A DNA stretch of 64,000 bases from Opitutaceae bacterium (GTDB lineage: Bacteria > Verrucomicrobiota > Verrucomicrobiia > Opitutales > Opitutaceae). The notes under the pieces were generated by a model. The model was not told the DNA's origin and did not search any database. It worked only from the letters and a program-made list of their open reading frames with translations. Where the stretch lies: the NCBI GenBank assembly GCA_028284385.1, contig JANQRT010000060.1, positions 1 through 64,000 of the forward strand, read 5' to 3'. Position 1 is the first letter of the stretch. Each line of letters begins with the position of its first letter. This document shows, in pieces, positions 26,677 through 35,597 of the stretch. The translations under genes were made by a program, and so were the position numbers.

Positions 26677-27600
26677 TTATGAAGTGACTTCGAGAATGCG
26701 ATTTAAGAAATGGCCCGCGGTCAAATCTAGCATGCCGCGAGCTTCGGTTTGGTTCGCGGTTCTGTGGAAGAACTCGTTTTGAGCGCCTAGTCGATGGATC
26801 AATCTTGTGTCACGGTTTTGACTGTTAGCCCATTCCAGAATCGCTGTGCCAAGACCGCCGTTTCGATTGTGTTCCTCGATCACGAAGATGGGTTTTTCTC
26901 TTTTGAAAAGCTTGTTTAGGAGCTCCTCGTCGAGATGAGAAATCGTATGAAAACTATGGAGACTGGTTTCGATTCCCTGCCGGCTTAGGGTTTCCGAGGT
27001 TTCTTTAGCGAATGGAAGAAGATTGCCGCTCGCCAAAATCGATGCGTCGTCTCCGTCTCGGAGCGGAATGGCCTTTCCGATTTTGAAATCCGCAATGCGG
27101 TCTTTGTGAACCAGTGGTTCTCGTTTCTTTCCTATGCGCAGATAGGTCGGCTTTCCAGATTCATAGGCCGCTCTGAGCCCTGCTCGAACTTCCCAAGCGT
27201 CACCAGCTGATATGATTTGCATCCCGGGAATGGCTCTCATTACGGCTATGTCTTCCATAGAATGATGCGTTCCGCCGTTCGAAGCGTAGGAAAGCCCCCC
27301 TCCAACGCCTACAATCACCACGGGCAGGTTGTGGTAGCCTATATCGAGACGTATTTGTTCATAAGGACGAAAAATTAGAAAGGAGGCGATGGTATAAATG
27401 ACAGGTCTGAGCCCTGAGAGAGCCATGCCGGCAGCCATGCCAACCATGTTCGCTTCCGCGACCCCGCAGTTCAAAAAGCGATCGGCATAGCGCTCTTTGT
27501 AAGTATCGAAAAGCCGGTTGCCAATATCGCCGCTGAGGAGGGCTAGCCTCTTTTTTTCCGAGGCTAGCTGGACGATCTCGTCTGCGAACGCGTTTCTCAT
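26677..27600 (-). CDS. Transketolase C-terminal subunit (pair 1)
   Basis: This 307-residue protein matches the pyrimidine-binding and C-terminal domains of transketolase. E49 in NCGVAEANMVGMAAG is the catalytic cofactor-activating glutamate. GGTHHSMEDIAVMRAIPGM matches the transketolase domain, and the C-terminal domain lies at about 180-300. It pairs with the N-terminal subunit encoded 27 bases upstream to form a heterotetramer that transfers a two-carbon ketol unit using thiamine diphosphate. Split transketolases occur in archaea and in some sugar clusters. This pair differs from the second pair in this window. Confidence 0.9.
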   Translation of the reverse strand: MRNAFADEIVQLASEKKRLALLSGDIGNRLFDTYKERYADRFLNCGVAEANMVGMAAGMALSGLRPVIYTIASFLIFRPYEQIRLDIGYHNLPVVIVGVGGGLSYASNGGTHHSMEDIAVMRAIPGMQIISAGDAWEVRAGLRAAYESGKPTYLRIGKKREPLVHKDRIADFKIGKAIPLRDGDDASILASGNLLPFAKETSETLSRQGIETSLHSFHTISHLDEELLNKLFKREKPIFVIEEHNRNGGLGTAILEWANSQNRDTRLIHRLGAQNEFFHRTANQTEARGMLDLTAGHFLNRILEVTS

Positions 27601-27627
27601 GATTCTAGGTTGATAGGCTGTTGGCGC

Positions 27628-28449
27628 TTAGGAATTTAGAGTGATCAAGCCAAGCTCCCGTTTCGCGAGTTCCACCTCCTCTTTTGTCGGGATGCGATAG
27701 TGCCAATTATTGTCATCCTCCATGAAGGAGACGCCTTTGCCTTTTACGGTATCGGCGATGATCGCGGTTGGGGTTTCCTGGCTCGATTCGCATTTTCGCA
27801 AGGCTGAAAGAAGTTCATCGAAGCTGTGCCCATCGATCCGATACGTGTTCCATCCAAAGGACTCGAACTTCTTTTCCAGAGGCTCTAGGCTCATCACTTC
27901 CTGACTGCGTCCTGTGGCTTGCCATTTATTGAAATCGACAATGGCGCAGAGGTTTCCTAGTTTGTGGGTGGGGGCGAACATTGCCGCTTCCCAAATCGAG
28001 CCTTCATTGCATTCGCCGTCACTTAAAAGAGTGAATACGCGATTATCTAGTTTCTGGATACGATTCGCCAAAGCCATCCCAACTGCTACTGATAGTCCAT
28101 GTCCAAGGGATCCGGTTGCTAGATCGATACCGGGAATGCAGCCAGGAATAGGATGTTCCGGGAGCCGAGAGTCCGCCTCTACGTAAGTGGACAGCTCCTC
28201 CACGGGAAAGTATCCTTTCTTCGCTAGGGCCGCGTAAAGTGTAGTGACGGCGTGGCCTTTACTGAGAATGAAGCGATCCTGCTGAGGTTCTTCTGGATTT
28301 TGGGGATTGATGTCCAAGATTTCCCAATACAATGCGGCGATTATATCAGCGCATGACAAGGAAGAGCCCAAATGCGGTGTTCTTCCTTTAAAGGAGAGCT
28401 CGATGGCGATCCCTCTGAGTTCATTCGCGATCTGCTGCAATTCGCTCAT
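27628..28449 (-). CDS. Transketolase N-terminal subunit (pair 1)
   Basis: This 273-residue protein is the thiamine-diphosphate-binding half. Conserved elements are GHLGSSLS near residue 26, GSLGHGLSVAVGMALA, and the cofactor motif S143-D-G-E...N174 (usually GDG...NN; the first G is S here). It reads directly into the C-subunit gene. The ATG at 28449 abuts the upstream epimerase stop with no spacing. Confidence 0.9.
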   Translation of the reverse strand: MSELQQIANELRGIAIELSFKGRTPHLGSSLSCADIIAALYWEILDINPQNPEEPQQDRFILSKGHAVTTLYAALAKKGYFPVEELSTYVEADSRLPEHPIPGCIPGIDLATGSLGHGLSVAVGMALANRIQKLDNRVFTLLSDGECNEGSIWEAAMFAPTHKLGNLCAIVDFNKWQATGRSQEVMSLEPLEKKFESFGWNTYRIDGHSFDELLSALRKCESSQETPTAIIADTVKGKGVSFMEDDNNWHYRIPTKEEVELAKRELGLITLNS

Positions 28450-29397
28450 CTAGACAGCTTTATCGAGCCCTAAATTCACCATGGTCTTTATGTTGTGGTG
28501 AATGTCTTCGTTCTGAAGCGTTCCCTGTTCGAACAGCTCGATGACCTCATCCATTGCGGTCTCGACTCCGTATTTGGGTTCGAAGCCAGTGGATAGCAGT
28601 TTTTTCGAGTTCAAACGATAGCTGCGAGGATCATTGGATGGCGTGACTACGATCTTGGCTCCCGTTTTCGCCGCCGCCTTCTGAGCGATTTCCATAATGG
28701 AGAGATTTTCGAATCCCGCATTGTAGACACCGGTCAATTGCGGATTGTCCAAGAAATGATGGTACACGCGTATCATATCCTTAAGGTGGATATTCGGTCT
28801 CGTCTGGTCTCCGCCGAAAACGGTGATCTCACCCCTGGTAACGGCTAGCATTGTCAGGATGTTAACCGAGAGATCGAGCCGCATGCGTGGCGAGTAGCCG
28901 CATATGGTTGCCGGACGGATAATCTGGATGGCGATTTCGTCGGTGTAGCTAAGTAGTACACGTTCGCTAACCATTTTGGTTTTATTGTAATCGGAGATTG
29001 GCACTAGCGAGAGATCTTCCGTGACTTCTGGCTCCTCCTTGACCCCGTAAACGCTTCCCGAGCTGGCATAGATGAATTGCTTGACGTCGTGATCGATGGC
29101 TTTTTCTACGAGGAACTTGGTGGCAAGAGCGTTGACTTCCCAATTCAGCTTGGAGTTGAGATCGCTACAGGGATCATTCGCAACATTGGCCAGGTGGACA
29201 ACCGCTTCGATTCCCTCCATAGGTATTGAATCTACATCTCGTATATCCGTTTCAATGATACGAAGATTTTGCCCCTCTTGGAGGTGATTGCCAAACCACA
29301 TGATATCGACGCCAACTATATCGTGGCCGGATTTAATGAGGGACGGAATCAGCTGGGTGCCAACGAATCCGCATGAGCCTGTGACGAGGATTTTCAT
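28450..29397 (-). CDS. NAD-dependent epimerase/dehydratase (extended SDR)
   Basis: This 315-residue sugar-nucleotide SDR starts with VTGSCGFVGTQLIPSL, has the catalytic triad in YASSGSVYG and Y-N-K-T-K, and carries the IIRPATICGYSPRMR motif of GalE/RmlB relatives. It probably epimerises or dehydrates an NDP-sugar. Its stop touches the start of the transketolase N-subunit gene. Confidence 0.88.
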   Translation of the reverse strand: MKILVTGSCGFVGTQLIPSLIKSGHDIVGVDIMWFGNHLQEGQNLRIIETDIRDVDSIPMEGIEAVVHLANVANDPCSDLNSKLNWEVNALATKFLVEKAIDHDVKQFIYASSGSVYGVKEEPEVTEDLSLVPISDYNKTKMVSERVLLSYTDEIAIQIIRPATICGYSPRMRLDLSVNILTMLAVTRGEITVFGGDQTRPNIHLKDMIRVYHHFLDNPQLTGVYNAGFENLSIMEIAQKAAAKTGAKIVVTPSNDPRSYRLNSKKLLSTGFEPKYGVETAMDEVIELFEQGTLQNEDIHHNIKTMVNLGLDKAV

Positions 29398-29429
29398 CGC
29401 TTAATCAAGTGAGAGCGCTCTCGATCAAT

Positions 29430-30194
29430 TTACAAGGCGGATGTTGGCTTCGAATAAAGACTTTCGGGAACGAGAAAGACTTTTTTGCCTTTGATCGTAG
29501 TGTATGGTGGCTCGAAGCCTGGCATCGACAGCGCTCGAATATAGCGATCAATTTTCTCCGCGTCCCAATCTAGGTCTATCTGTTTGAGCGTTTCGATCTC
29601 GCTTCTCAGATGGAAGCCGCTTCGACGCGATTTGCGATATGCTTCCTGAGGGGTTAGGGTGTAATTATCTCGAGCGATATTTTCGAGACCCCTCTTGAAT
29701 AGCTCGATCGAACTCTGGTAAGCGAGCTGGTAAAGTTCTGTCACTTCAACGCCCGGAGGGACAGGAAATCTGATTTCGTCGATTATGGCTCCCGAATCGA
29801 TTCCGGGCTCTAGCCGATGCAGCGTAACGCCGAATTCGGTATCGCCGTTGATGATAGCGAGGCTGAATTGATTGCAGCCTCGATATTCGGGAAGGGGTGC
29901 CATGTGGAGATTGACGGCCAGTTCCTTCGCTCTATCGATGTGGCTCTTCTTTAGTATTTGGTGATGCTGGACTGAGATGATTAGATCTATGTCTTCGAAA
30001 TCCTCCAGAGCATCCAAGGCATGACGCGTTTGGACGCCGTGTTCGGCACAGAATTCGACTAGGCTTCCAGGCATACCGGTTTCCTTCGTGAAAACGGCAA
30101 GGAGGTTCAGGTTCAGCGTATCCAAACTTTGAATCAAAAACTCTAGGCAGGATTGCCCTATCTTTTTACTTCCTAGGTAAACGACGTTCTTCAC
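29430..30194 (-). CDS. Formyltransferase-family protein, probable sugar N-formyltransferase
   Basis: This 254-residue protein has the methionyl-tRNA formyltransferase catalytic set N95-x-H97...D133 in NLHMAPLPEYRGCNQF and GVTLHRLEPGIDSGAI; the H-to-D spacing equals that of E. coli Fmt. In a polysaccharide operon this fold usually formylates an amino sugar using N10-formyl-tetrahydrofolate. It lacks the full OB-fold tRNA-binding domain of Fmt. The start codon is GTG at 30194. Confidence 0.8.
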   Translation of the reverse strand: MKNVVYLGSKKIGQSCLEFLIQSLDTLNLNLLAVFTKETGMPGSLVEFCAEHGVQTRHALDALEDFEDIDLIISVQHHQILKKSHIDRAKELAVNLHMAPLPEYRGCNQFSLAIINGDTEFGVTLHRLEPGIDSGAIIDEIRFPVPPGVEVTELYQLAYQSSIELFKRGLENIARDNYTLTPQEAYRKSRRSGFHLRSEIETLKQIDLDWDAEKIDRYIRALSMPGFEPPYTTIKGKKVFLVPESLYSKPTSAL

Positions 30195-30236
30195 GTGGGA
30201 TATTGCTTCGCTAAAGGATGGTACATCGTTACATGC

Positions 30237-31373
30237 TCAGTCGAAAAGTCTATCGAGTTCATGGATAACTCGTTCGCATCGGTTTTGCAAATTATGATCA
30301 TTGAGAGTCCGGCGTTGCCCGGCTTTCGCGATCTTTTCTCTTTCACTTGGATTGTCTCGCAGATACTTGATCTTTTCTAAAAGCTCTTCCTCTGAACGGT
30401 AGACAACGATTTCTCGGTCTTCCTCGAAAAGATCGGATACATTTTCCCCCGTATCTGTTAGAAGGCAGGAGCCTACACCTGTCGTCTCAAACATACGCAT
30501 ATTTCCGATGTAAGGGCTGATTGCTTCTGTATGGATATTGAAGACGATGTCGGATCGCTGGAGTATATTGAGCATTTCCAGTCCGAAACACGCTGGATTT
30601 GTTCGGTAGGGAACGGCTTTCGTAAAAGGCTGAATATCCTTTCGCTTGGCGAAAGGGCTGGCCGACTCGGACTCGGTAATCCAGAAAGTCATATCTGTTT
30701 GATCGGCAAGGCGTCTTAGTTGGTGATAGCGTTTAGTGTGATGGATTCCATGGCCTCCGTATCCAGAATATCCCATAAAGCTCAGCGGATATGTGGGCAC
30801 ATCAGGGAATCCGTATGACTTCAGATTTTCTAGCGCGGCCGGATCGAAACTGTGATAGACGAGTTCTGCTCTTAGTCCTTCCTTAGTGAATGCATTGTAC
30901 TCGTTTGGGGTACCGGCAAAGATCAAATCCAAGTCGGCGAGTTCGCCAAAAGCTCCAGGAAAGCCTTTGAATGCGACTATTTTTTTTAAGTGTGGATAGT
31001 ACTGTTTTAAGCGCTTGCGCACGAAGTGCGGAATGCAATGAATGTCCTGTAGATACAGAATTTCTGGTTTGTAGGTTTCTATTTGCGCTAGAATCGTATC
31101 GACACGCCATTGTGATGGAGAGATCGAAGCGTTATTCTCCACGGCCCACTGCTTTTGTAGAGTTTCCAGGTCGCACACTATTATCTCTGCCTCATGTCCC
31201 AGTTTCTTCATTTCATTACGAAAAGAGTTGAGATGCACGGGCAGGTATTCCTCCAAGCGTTTCAAATGCTCCTCATAGGCCAGCGCCTTAATCGATTCAT
31301 GCTGACGATAAAATCGTCGAATACAGTCATCGAAATGCAGTTGAAGAATTTTTAGAATTCTTAGAGATCTCAT
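30237..31373 (-). CDS. Glycosyltransferase, CgeB/PF13524-like
   Basis: This 378-residue GT-B-type protein has a variable N-terminal half and a C-terminal part with the CgeB pattern EAISPYIGNMRMFETTG, then EEELLEKIKYLRDNPSER. Such proteins are known from spore coat and surface glycan loci, where they are presumed glycosyltransferases. Donor and acceptor are unknown. The start is an ATG just downstream of an 82-base gap. Confidence 0.75.
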   Translation of the reverse strand: MRSLRILKILQLHFDDCIRRFYRQHESIKALAYEEHLKRLEEYLPVHLNSFRNEMKKLGHEAEIIVCDLETLQKQWAVENNASISPSQWRVDTILAQIETYKPEILYLQDIHCIPHFVRKRLKQYYPHLKKIVAFKGFPGAFGELADLDLIFAGTPNEYNAFTKEGLRAELVYHSFDPAALENLKSYGFPDVPTYPLSFMGYSGYGGHGIHHTKRYHQLRRLADQTDMTFWITESESASPFAKRKDIQPFTKAVPYRTNPACFGLEMLNILQRSDIVFNIHTEAISPYIGNMRMFETTGVGSCLLTDTGENVSDLFEEDREIVVYRSEEELLEKIKYLRDNPSEREKIAKAGQRRTLNDHNLQNRCERVIHELDRLFD

Positions 31374-31455
31374 GGAGATAGTTTTAGATTATCGAAGATA
31401 ATTCTATTTTTCATATCGAATTCTTCACTACAGATAATCGGTTACTTAAGTCGAT

Positions 31456-32586
31456 CTAGTCGATTTCAAAGTTAGGCAATGGACCCGGCAAAATCACCCT
31501 AGTCAAGGGAATATCAAGTCGATTGACTACGTTTTCAGCTATAGTAGTGGGGAGAGGAAATGCGATTAGCGAGTCTTCCGGAATTTCCTCGGGGGCGAAA
31601 ATAGGGCATTCCAAATGTCGTCTGCCAATTCGATTGGGATCTTCATCAATAAAAAAGCCGACTTTTTCTCCAATTTCTTGATACAACCATGTAGCTCCGA
31701 TTGAAGTCCCGAAGATCCCAATCGGATTTGGCACGTTGGAAATTTTTTCTATGCATCGCTGGCGAAACTTCTTTAGCCAAGCGAGCGCGTGTTTAATAGT
31801 CTCTATCTCCGCTTCGGTATCGGATTTTATGGCAGTTCTAAGGGTTACTCTCGTTTTCGTCGCTATGATTGAGATCTCTTTTGATATCCAGTCGGTTGAA
31901 ATGAGTACGACCTCGAATCCACTAGTACATAATAGTCTAGTTATCGATTGTTTTGTGAAGTGGCTACAATGATCATAGATCGCAAGTTCAAATGGGTTTT
32001 GAATATAGTATGGCAACTCGATGAAGAGATGCCCCCCTCTTTTAAGTTTCGAAGAGATATCAGCTAGAAAACTTACTGGATCTGTAATATGCTCGAGTAC
32101 GTGTACAATCGATACTAAATCATATTGTCCTGGAATCCCTTCAAGATTAGTCGTAAAAAAATCTTTGACACCTGGAATATTCAATACTCTTTGACGGTGC
32201 AATTCATTGACTTCTGAACCATATAAATTCCAGCTTTCCAATCCTCTGCTGAGTTCCGATAGAAAAGTTCCATTACCGCAGCCTATATCTAAAGCATCTC
32301 CAATGTTGGCTATCTTTATATTCGCTAAAAGCTTCTTTACGATGAATGCGGAACGCGCAATAGGTAATTGGAGGCCATCTCCGAAAACGGATTGATCTTT
32401 GCCATCGGCTTGGTTATACGGCTGGTACTGATTATATATTCCTTGAACACGTTCTCTCCATTTAGAATCTGTCAATTTGCAAATTCTCCCAAGTTTTTCT
32501 TCAACGCCTAATCTAATTTGATACGAAAGTGGCTTACAATCTGAACTAACGGATTTTAGTCCATCGCTCTCAATTACCTTCATCAT
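31456..32586 (-). CDS. Methyltransferase with C-terminal Rossmann-like module
   Basis: This 376-residue protein has a class I methyltransferase domain (motif I ALDIGCGNGTFLSEL at about 98-112, acidic loop near 124-128, VLEHITDP near 163). After about residue 286 a second fold begins with IGIFGTSIGATWLY and continues with FFIDEDPNRIG, then CPIFAPEEI. This tail matches the same module found on four other proteins in the locus. It probably methylates a sugar. Two adjacent ATG codons form the start. Base composition is lower in G+C than in the flanking housekeeping genes. Confidence 0.8.
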   Translation of the reverse strand: MMKVIESDGLKSVSSDCKPLSYQIRLGVEEKLGRICKLTDSKWRERVQGIYNQYQPYNQADGKDQSVFGDGLQLPIARSAFIVKKLLANIKIANIGDALDIGCGNGTFLSELSRGLESWNLYGSEVNELHRQRVLNIPGVKDFFTTNLEGIPGQYDLVSIVHVLEHITDPVSFLADISSKLKRGGHLFIELPYYIQNPFELAIYDHCSHFTKQSITRLLCTSGFEVVLISTDWISKEISIIATKTRVTLRTAIKSDTEAEIETIKHALAWLKKFRQRCIEKISNVPNPIGIFGTSIGATWLYQEIGEKVGFFIDEDPNRIGRRHLECPIFAPEEIPEDSLIAFPLPTTIAENVVNRLDIPLTRVILPGPLPNFEID

Positions 32587-32628
32587 GCATCTTAAGTTTT
32601 CTGAAAGAACGATTAGTAAGAGCGCGAC

Positions 32629-34167
32629 CTAAAAATTAAGTAGAGTCATGCCTCCTTTTATCAATTTAGCCTTGTTGACGCTTTCTTCGTTGCCTACGAT
32701 TTTTACAGCTTGGGCGCCAGCAAGCTGACCTAGAAAGGTCCCAAGTGCTATTGGAAGATCGCATTTTGCCGCCAGAGAGCAAAGAGAGAAAAATGCGTCG
32801 CCTGCTCCAATTGTATCCACAACTTGGTTCTCAAGGCGAACACAGGTTGCAGTTTGTCCGTGGCTATCGACTCCGATCGCTTCTTTAGCTCCTCTGGTAA
32901 TCCAGGAGACCTTACTCCCAAGGCTCTCGCTTAACTCTCTTAGATCTTTCTCTGGCTCAAGGTTCTGCTTCGCTCGATCAAGCATGAGTTCGTGTTCATC
33001 GATCGAGAATGCGTTTACTCGTTGGTACTGCCTAGAAATTAGATTGTATCCGTGATTATAGCTATTTGTTTGACAGTTAAGTGAAAGGAATGGCGATTCC
33101 GCTTGTACAAAATCTCGCAGCTTTTGGGTCATTAATCCGTGCCCAAAATCCCCGACTACGACGAGATCGTAGTCGGCTATGCGTTTAGCAAGCTTTCCGA
33201 TGAGCCTATTTTCCAATGATGGATTAGCATATTGAGGATCTATGTAATTGATCGAAAAAATTTTTCCTAGCTCTTGACTTCTTTTAGATAGTTCCACGAA
33301 GCGTTGCTTGATGATTGTGGTGTAAGTTTCATCGTGCTCAAGAAAGAGTCCGGGTTTAATGTATGCTTTATCTAGTAGAGCTGGCAGCCATGGTTCCGTT
33401 CCTGCAATGCTCGCGAAATCAACATTTTCACTGAACTGACGTAAGTGGCGATAGATGGCCAAAGCTCCTCCAAGATGCGTGTCCTCTTTAATGAAACGTG
33501 TCGAAAGGACCCTGTTCTTCGATGCCAAGCCTTGAACTTGCACATAGGAATAGCGATCCAGTATGATGTCGCCAATAACCAGGATCTTGAGCTTGGCAAA
33601 GTCTTCTACCGTTTTTCTAAATGTTTCGGGCGGGAAATCCTCGGCCAGATCCCTGCAGAAAGAACGAGTTGCTTCTGGAAGATGCTCGAAGTGGTTGTTT
33701 AGCAGTTTGGAGGAGCTGAAAACAACCGATCCGACGTACTGAATTTCAGCTCCCAGTCGCTCCACTGCTGTGACGTCATTAGCCATGTTTCCCGTAGGAT
33801 CTGCATTTGAGTTCTCATATTCCTTGCCCTTGCAGTAAACGTCCGGACGAACTTGATTAATCGCTTCTACTGCGGCCGGGTATGGAACCGTTGCCACAAT
33901 GTCTACGCTTTCGAGTGCAGCTATGGATTTGCACCGCAGCTTTTCATTGAAATGCGGACGCCCCGGCCCCTTGTTCACATGGTCGTCGCCGGTTATCGTG
34001 ACGACTAGAACGTCCCCCAGAGCCTTCGCCTCTTCAAAGTGGACTATGTGTCCGGGATGGATAAGGTCGAATGTGCCGTGGCATTGAACTACCCGTTTTC
34101 CTTCTTTTCGATAAATTTCGAGGGCTTCTGGGATGTTTTCGAAAGCGATTACCTTTTGGATTGGCAT
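32629..34167 (-). CDS. HldE-like bifunctional protein with reversed domain order (cytidylyltransferase then kinase)
   Basis: This 512-residue protein has a nucleotidylyltransferase domain first (HGTFDLIHPGH at 30-40, the H-x-G-H signature) and a PfkB-type sugar kinase second, with GAGD at 454-457 and catalytic D457. E. coli HldE has the kinase first and the adenylyltransferase second. The kinase domain begins near residue 190 (ILVIGDIILDRYSYV). It may make an NDP-heptose or a related sugar, or use CTP and another substrate. A 143-base gap upstream may hold its promoter. Confidence 0.85.
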   Translation of the reverse strand: MPIQKVIAFENIPEALEIYRKEGKRVVQCHGTFDLIHPGHIVHFEEAKALGDVLVVTITGDDHVNKGPGRPHFNEKLRCKSIAALESVDIVATVPYPAAVEAINQVRPDVYCKGKEYENSNADPTGNMANDVTAVERLGAEIQYVGSVVFSSSKLLNNHFEHLPEATRSFCRDLAEDFPPETFRKTVEDFAKLKILVIGDIILDRYSYVQVQGLASKNRVLSTRFIKEDTHLGGALAIYRHLRQFSENVDFASIAGTEPWLPALLDKAYIKPGLFLEHDETYTTIIKQRFVELSKRSQELGKIFSINYIDPQYANPSLENRLIGKLAKRIADYDLVVVGDFGHGLMTQKLRDFVQAESPFLSLNCQTNSYNHGYNLISRQYQRVNAFSIDEHELMLDRAKQNLEPEKDLRELSESLGSKVSWITRGAKEAIGVDSHGQTATCVRLENQVVDTIGAGDAFFSLCSLAAKCDLPIALGTFLGQLAGAQAVKIVGNEESVNKAKLIKGGMTLLNF

Positions 34168-34310
34168 TTATTTTGGGAGGATTGCGATAAATTTGACGAA
34201 TTCGGATAAGGCTGCCAGAGCAAATTGTAAAAGATCCTGTCGTCTCTATCGAACTGGGCTGTTATACTCCAAGAGAGGCTATTCTCTAGGCTGTCCATTA
34301 AGTGTTTGAA
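34168..34310 (-). promoter_or_regulatory. Intergenic gap with a possible promoter for the HldE-like gene
   Basis: Read on the minus strand, TTTACA followed 17 bases later by TATCCG lies upstream of the ATG at 34167. The -35 element matches five of six bases and the -10 only three, so this is a weak candidate. It is the largest gap inside minus-strand block B. Confidence 0.25.
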
Positions 34311-35597
34311 CTATCTTGGTAGAAAAGTGCGTTCACTAGCCCAAACGGCTAGTCTTGGGGTTTGCGGAAAACGCTCCGTACAGATGTTGGCCATTTCCTC
34401 TTCGAAGGACTTGGATGAGAGAATAATAAGATCGTTAGGACCGGCCTTGGTCTCCTCAATGCTTTGAGTCGGGATTCCTAGAAAGCTCTTTCTTTCAACA
34501 GGCGAGCTCAGCAGCACCGCGTCTATTTCTGGCAGGTTTAAGCGTCTCCAGGCTGTAATCAATATTTCTGAATGTCTTCCGGCTCCAAAAACCATGCATT
34601 TTGAAGCGCTTGGAGCCAGGTGTGAGCGCATTAACTTGATGTGTGATGAGAGCGCTTGGAAGATGCTTTCTCCCATGCCCCTGCTTAAATCGATTTTATT
34701 CGTTGCAGTCCCATTTCTCTCTTTTTCCGGCATCAAGAAATTTTGCGCTCTCGCGCTGGAACCGACTTTTGCAGTGAAATCTCTGCCGAACATTTCGAGC
34801 ACGCCTGACGCTCTGAATCTATCGGCAATTAAAGGATCGGATTTTTCGATAGCTCTCTGTAGATTCTTCAAAATTTTCGTATTTCTCGATTTGTTTGCGA
34901 TGCCTGAATTTCCGTAGGAACTCGACCTTAGTCTGAATCCTGAAAGTGGGATTGGGCAGTAGCAAATTCCATATTTGAAAGCTATCGAGTGAAAGGCGAA
35001 CCAGTCTGCATACCAGAGGAACTCTTTCGATAAGCCGCCCATCTCCGTGATGGTTTGTCTTCTTACAAAAGTGGATGCTCCGTGAATGAGTGTTTCTGCG
35101 CCAAGTCTTGCCGTTAGTTCGTCGGGAGATAAATAGCTGGGGCGCTCCGAGAATCTTAATTGTTCTGTTCGACCTTCCTCGACGGATTCTCCAAAATACG
35201 TTGTGTCGCCACAACAAATATGCGCATCTGGATTTCGACATAGAATCGCGTAAGCAGCTTCGAAGGAATCCGGAAGCGATATATCGTCTGCAGCCCGGAA
35301 AAGGATGAAATCGCTTCTCGCCGCTAATAAGCCTGTGTTTTGAGCAGCAATGGCCCCTTTATTTGATTTATGTTCGATTAGCCTAACAACAGAATGGTCG
35401 CTTTCCAATTTATGGGCGGCTTGGAGGTGCTTTTTTGCAGAGCCGTCATCGACTATGATTATTTCGCTGGGGCTAAGGTTTTGGTTTAAGGCGCTCTGCA
35501 CGGCCTCGCCCAGATACTCGCCTTGATTGTAGTGAGGAATCACTACGCCAATTGTCATGTCGTGGTCTGGGCTAATACCCTTCATTGGAGTCTTCAT
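34311..35597 (-). CDS. Family 2 glycosyltransferase with C-terminal Rossmann-like module
   Basis: This protein of about 428 residues has a GT-A glycosyltransferase domain (VVIPHYNQGEYLGEAVQSAL, IIIVDDGS, FRAADDISLPDS, and a later WYADWFAF). Its last 97 residues start with KCMVFGAGRHSEIL and continue with LLSSPVERKSFLGIPTQS, matching the module also seen on other locus proteins. It probably builds the polysaccharide repeat. The exact start is uncertain: ATG at 35597, 35585 or 35558 are possible, and the first two overlap the upstream sulfotransferase-like gene. Confidence 0.82.
   Translation of the reverse strand: MKTPMKGISPDHDMTIGVVIPHYNQGEYLGEAVQSALNQNLSPSEIIIVDDGSAKKHLQAAHKLESDHSVVRLIEHKSNKGAIAAQNTGLLAARSDFILFRAADDISLPDSFEAAYAILCRNPDAHICCGDTTYFGESVEEGRTEQLRFSERPSYLSPDELTARLGAETLIHGASTFVRRQTITEMGGLSKEFLWYADWFAFHSIAFKYGICYCPIPLSGFRLRSSSYGNSGIANKSRNTKILKNLQRAIEKSDPLIADRFRASGVLEMFGRDFTAKVGSSARAQNFLMPEKERNGTATNKIDLSRGMGESIFQALSSHIKLMRSHLAPSASKCMVFGAGRHSEILITAWRRLNLPEIDAVLLSSPVERKSFLGIPTQSIEETKAGPNDLIILSSKSFEEEMANICTERFPQTPRLAVWASERTFLPR

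Noticed and set aside
29430-30194. Methionyl-tRNA formyltransferase (fmt)
   Set aside because: It lacks the full C-terminal tRNA-binding domain and the def/rsmB neighbours typical of fmt; location favours sugar formylation.
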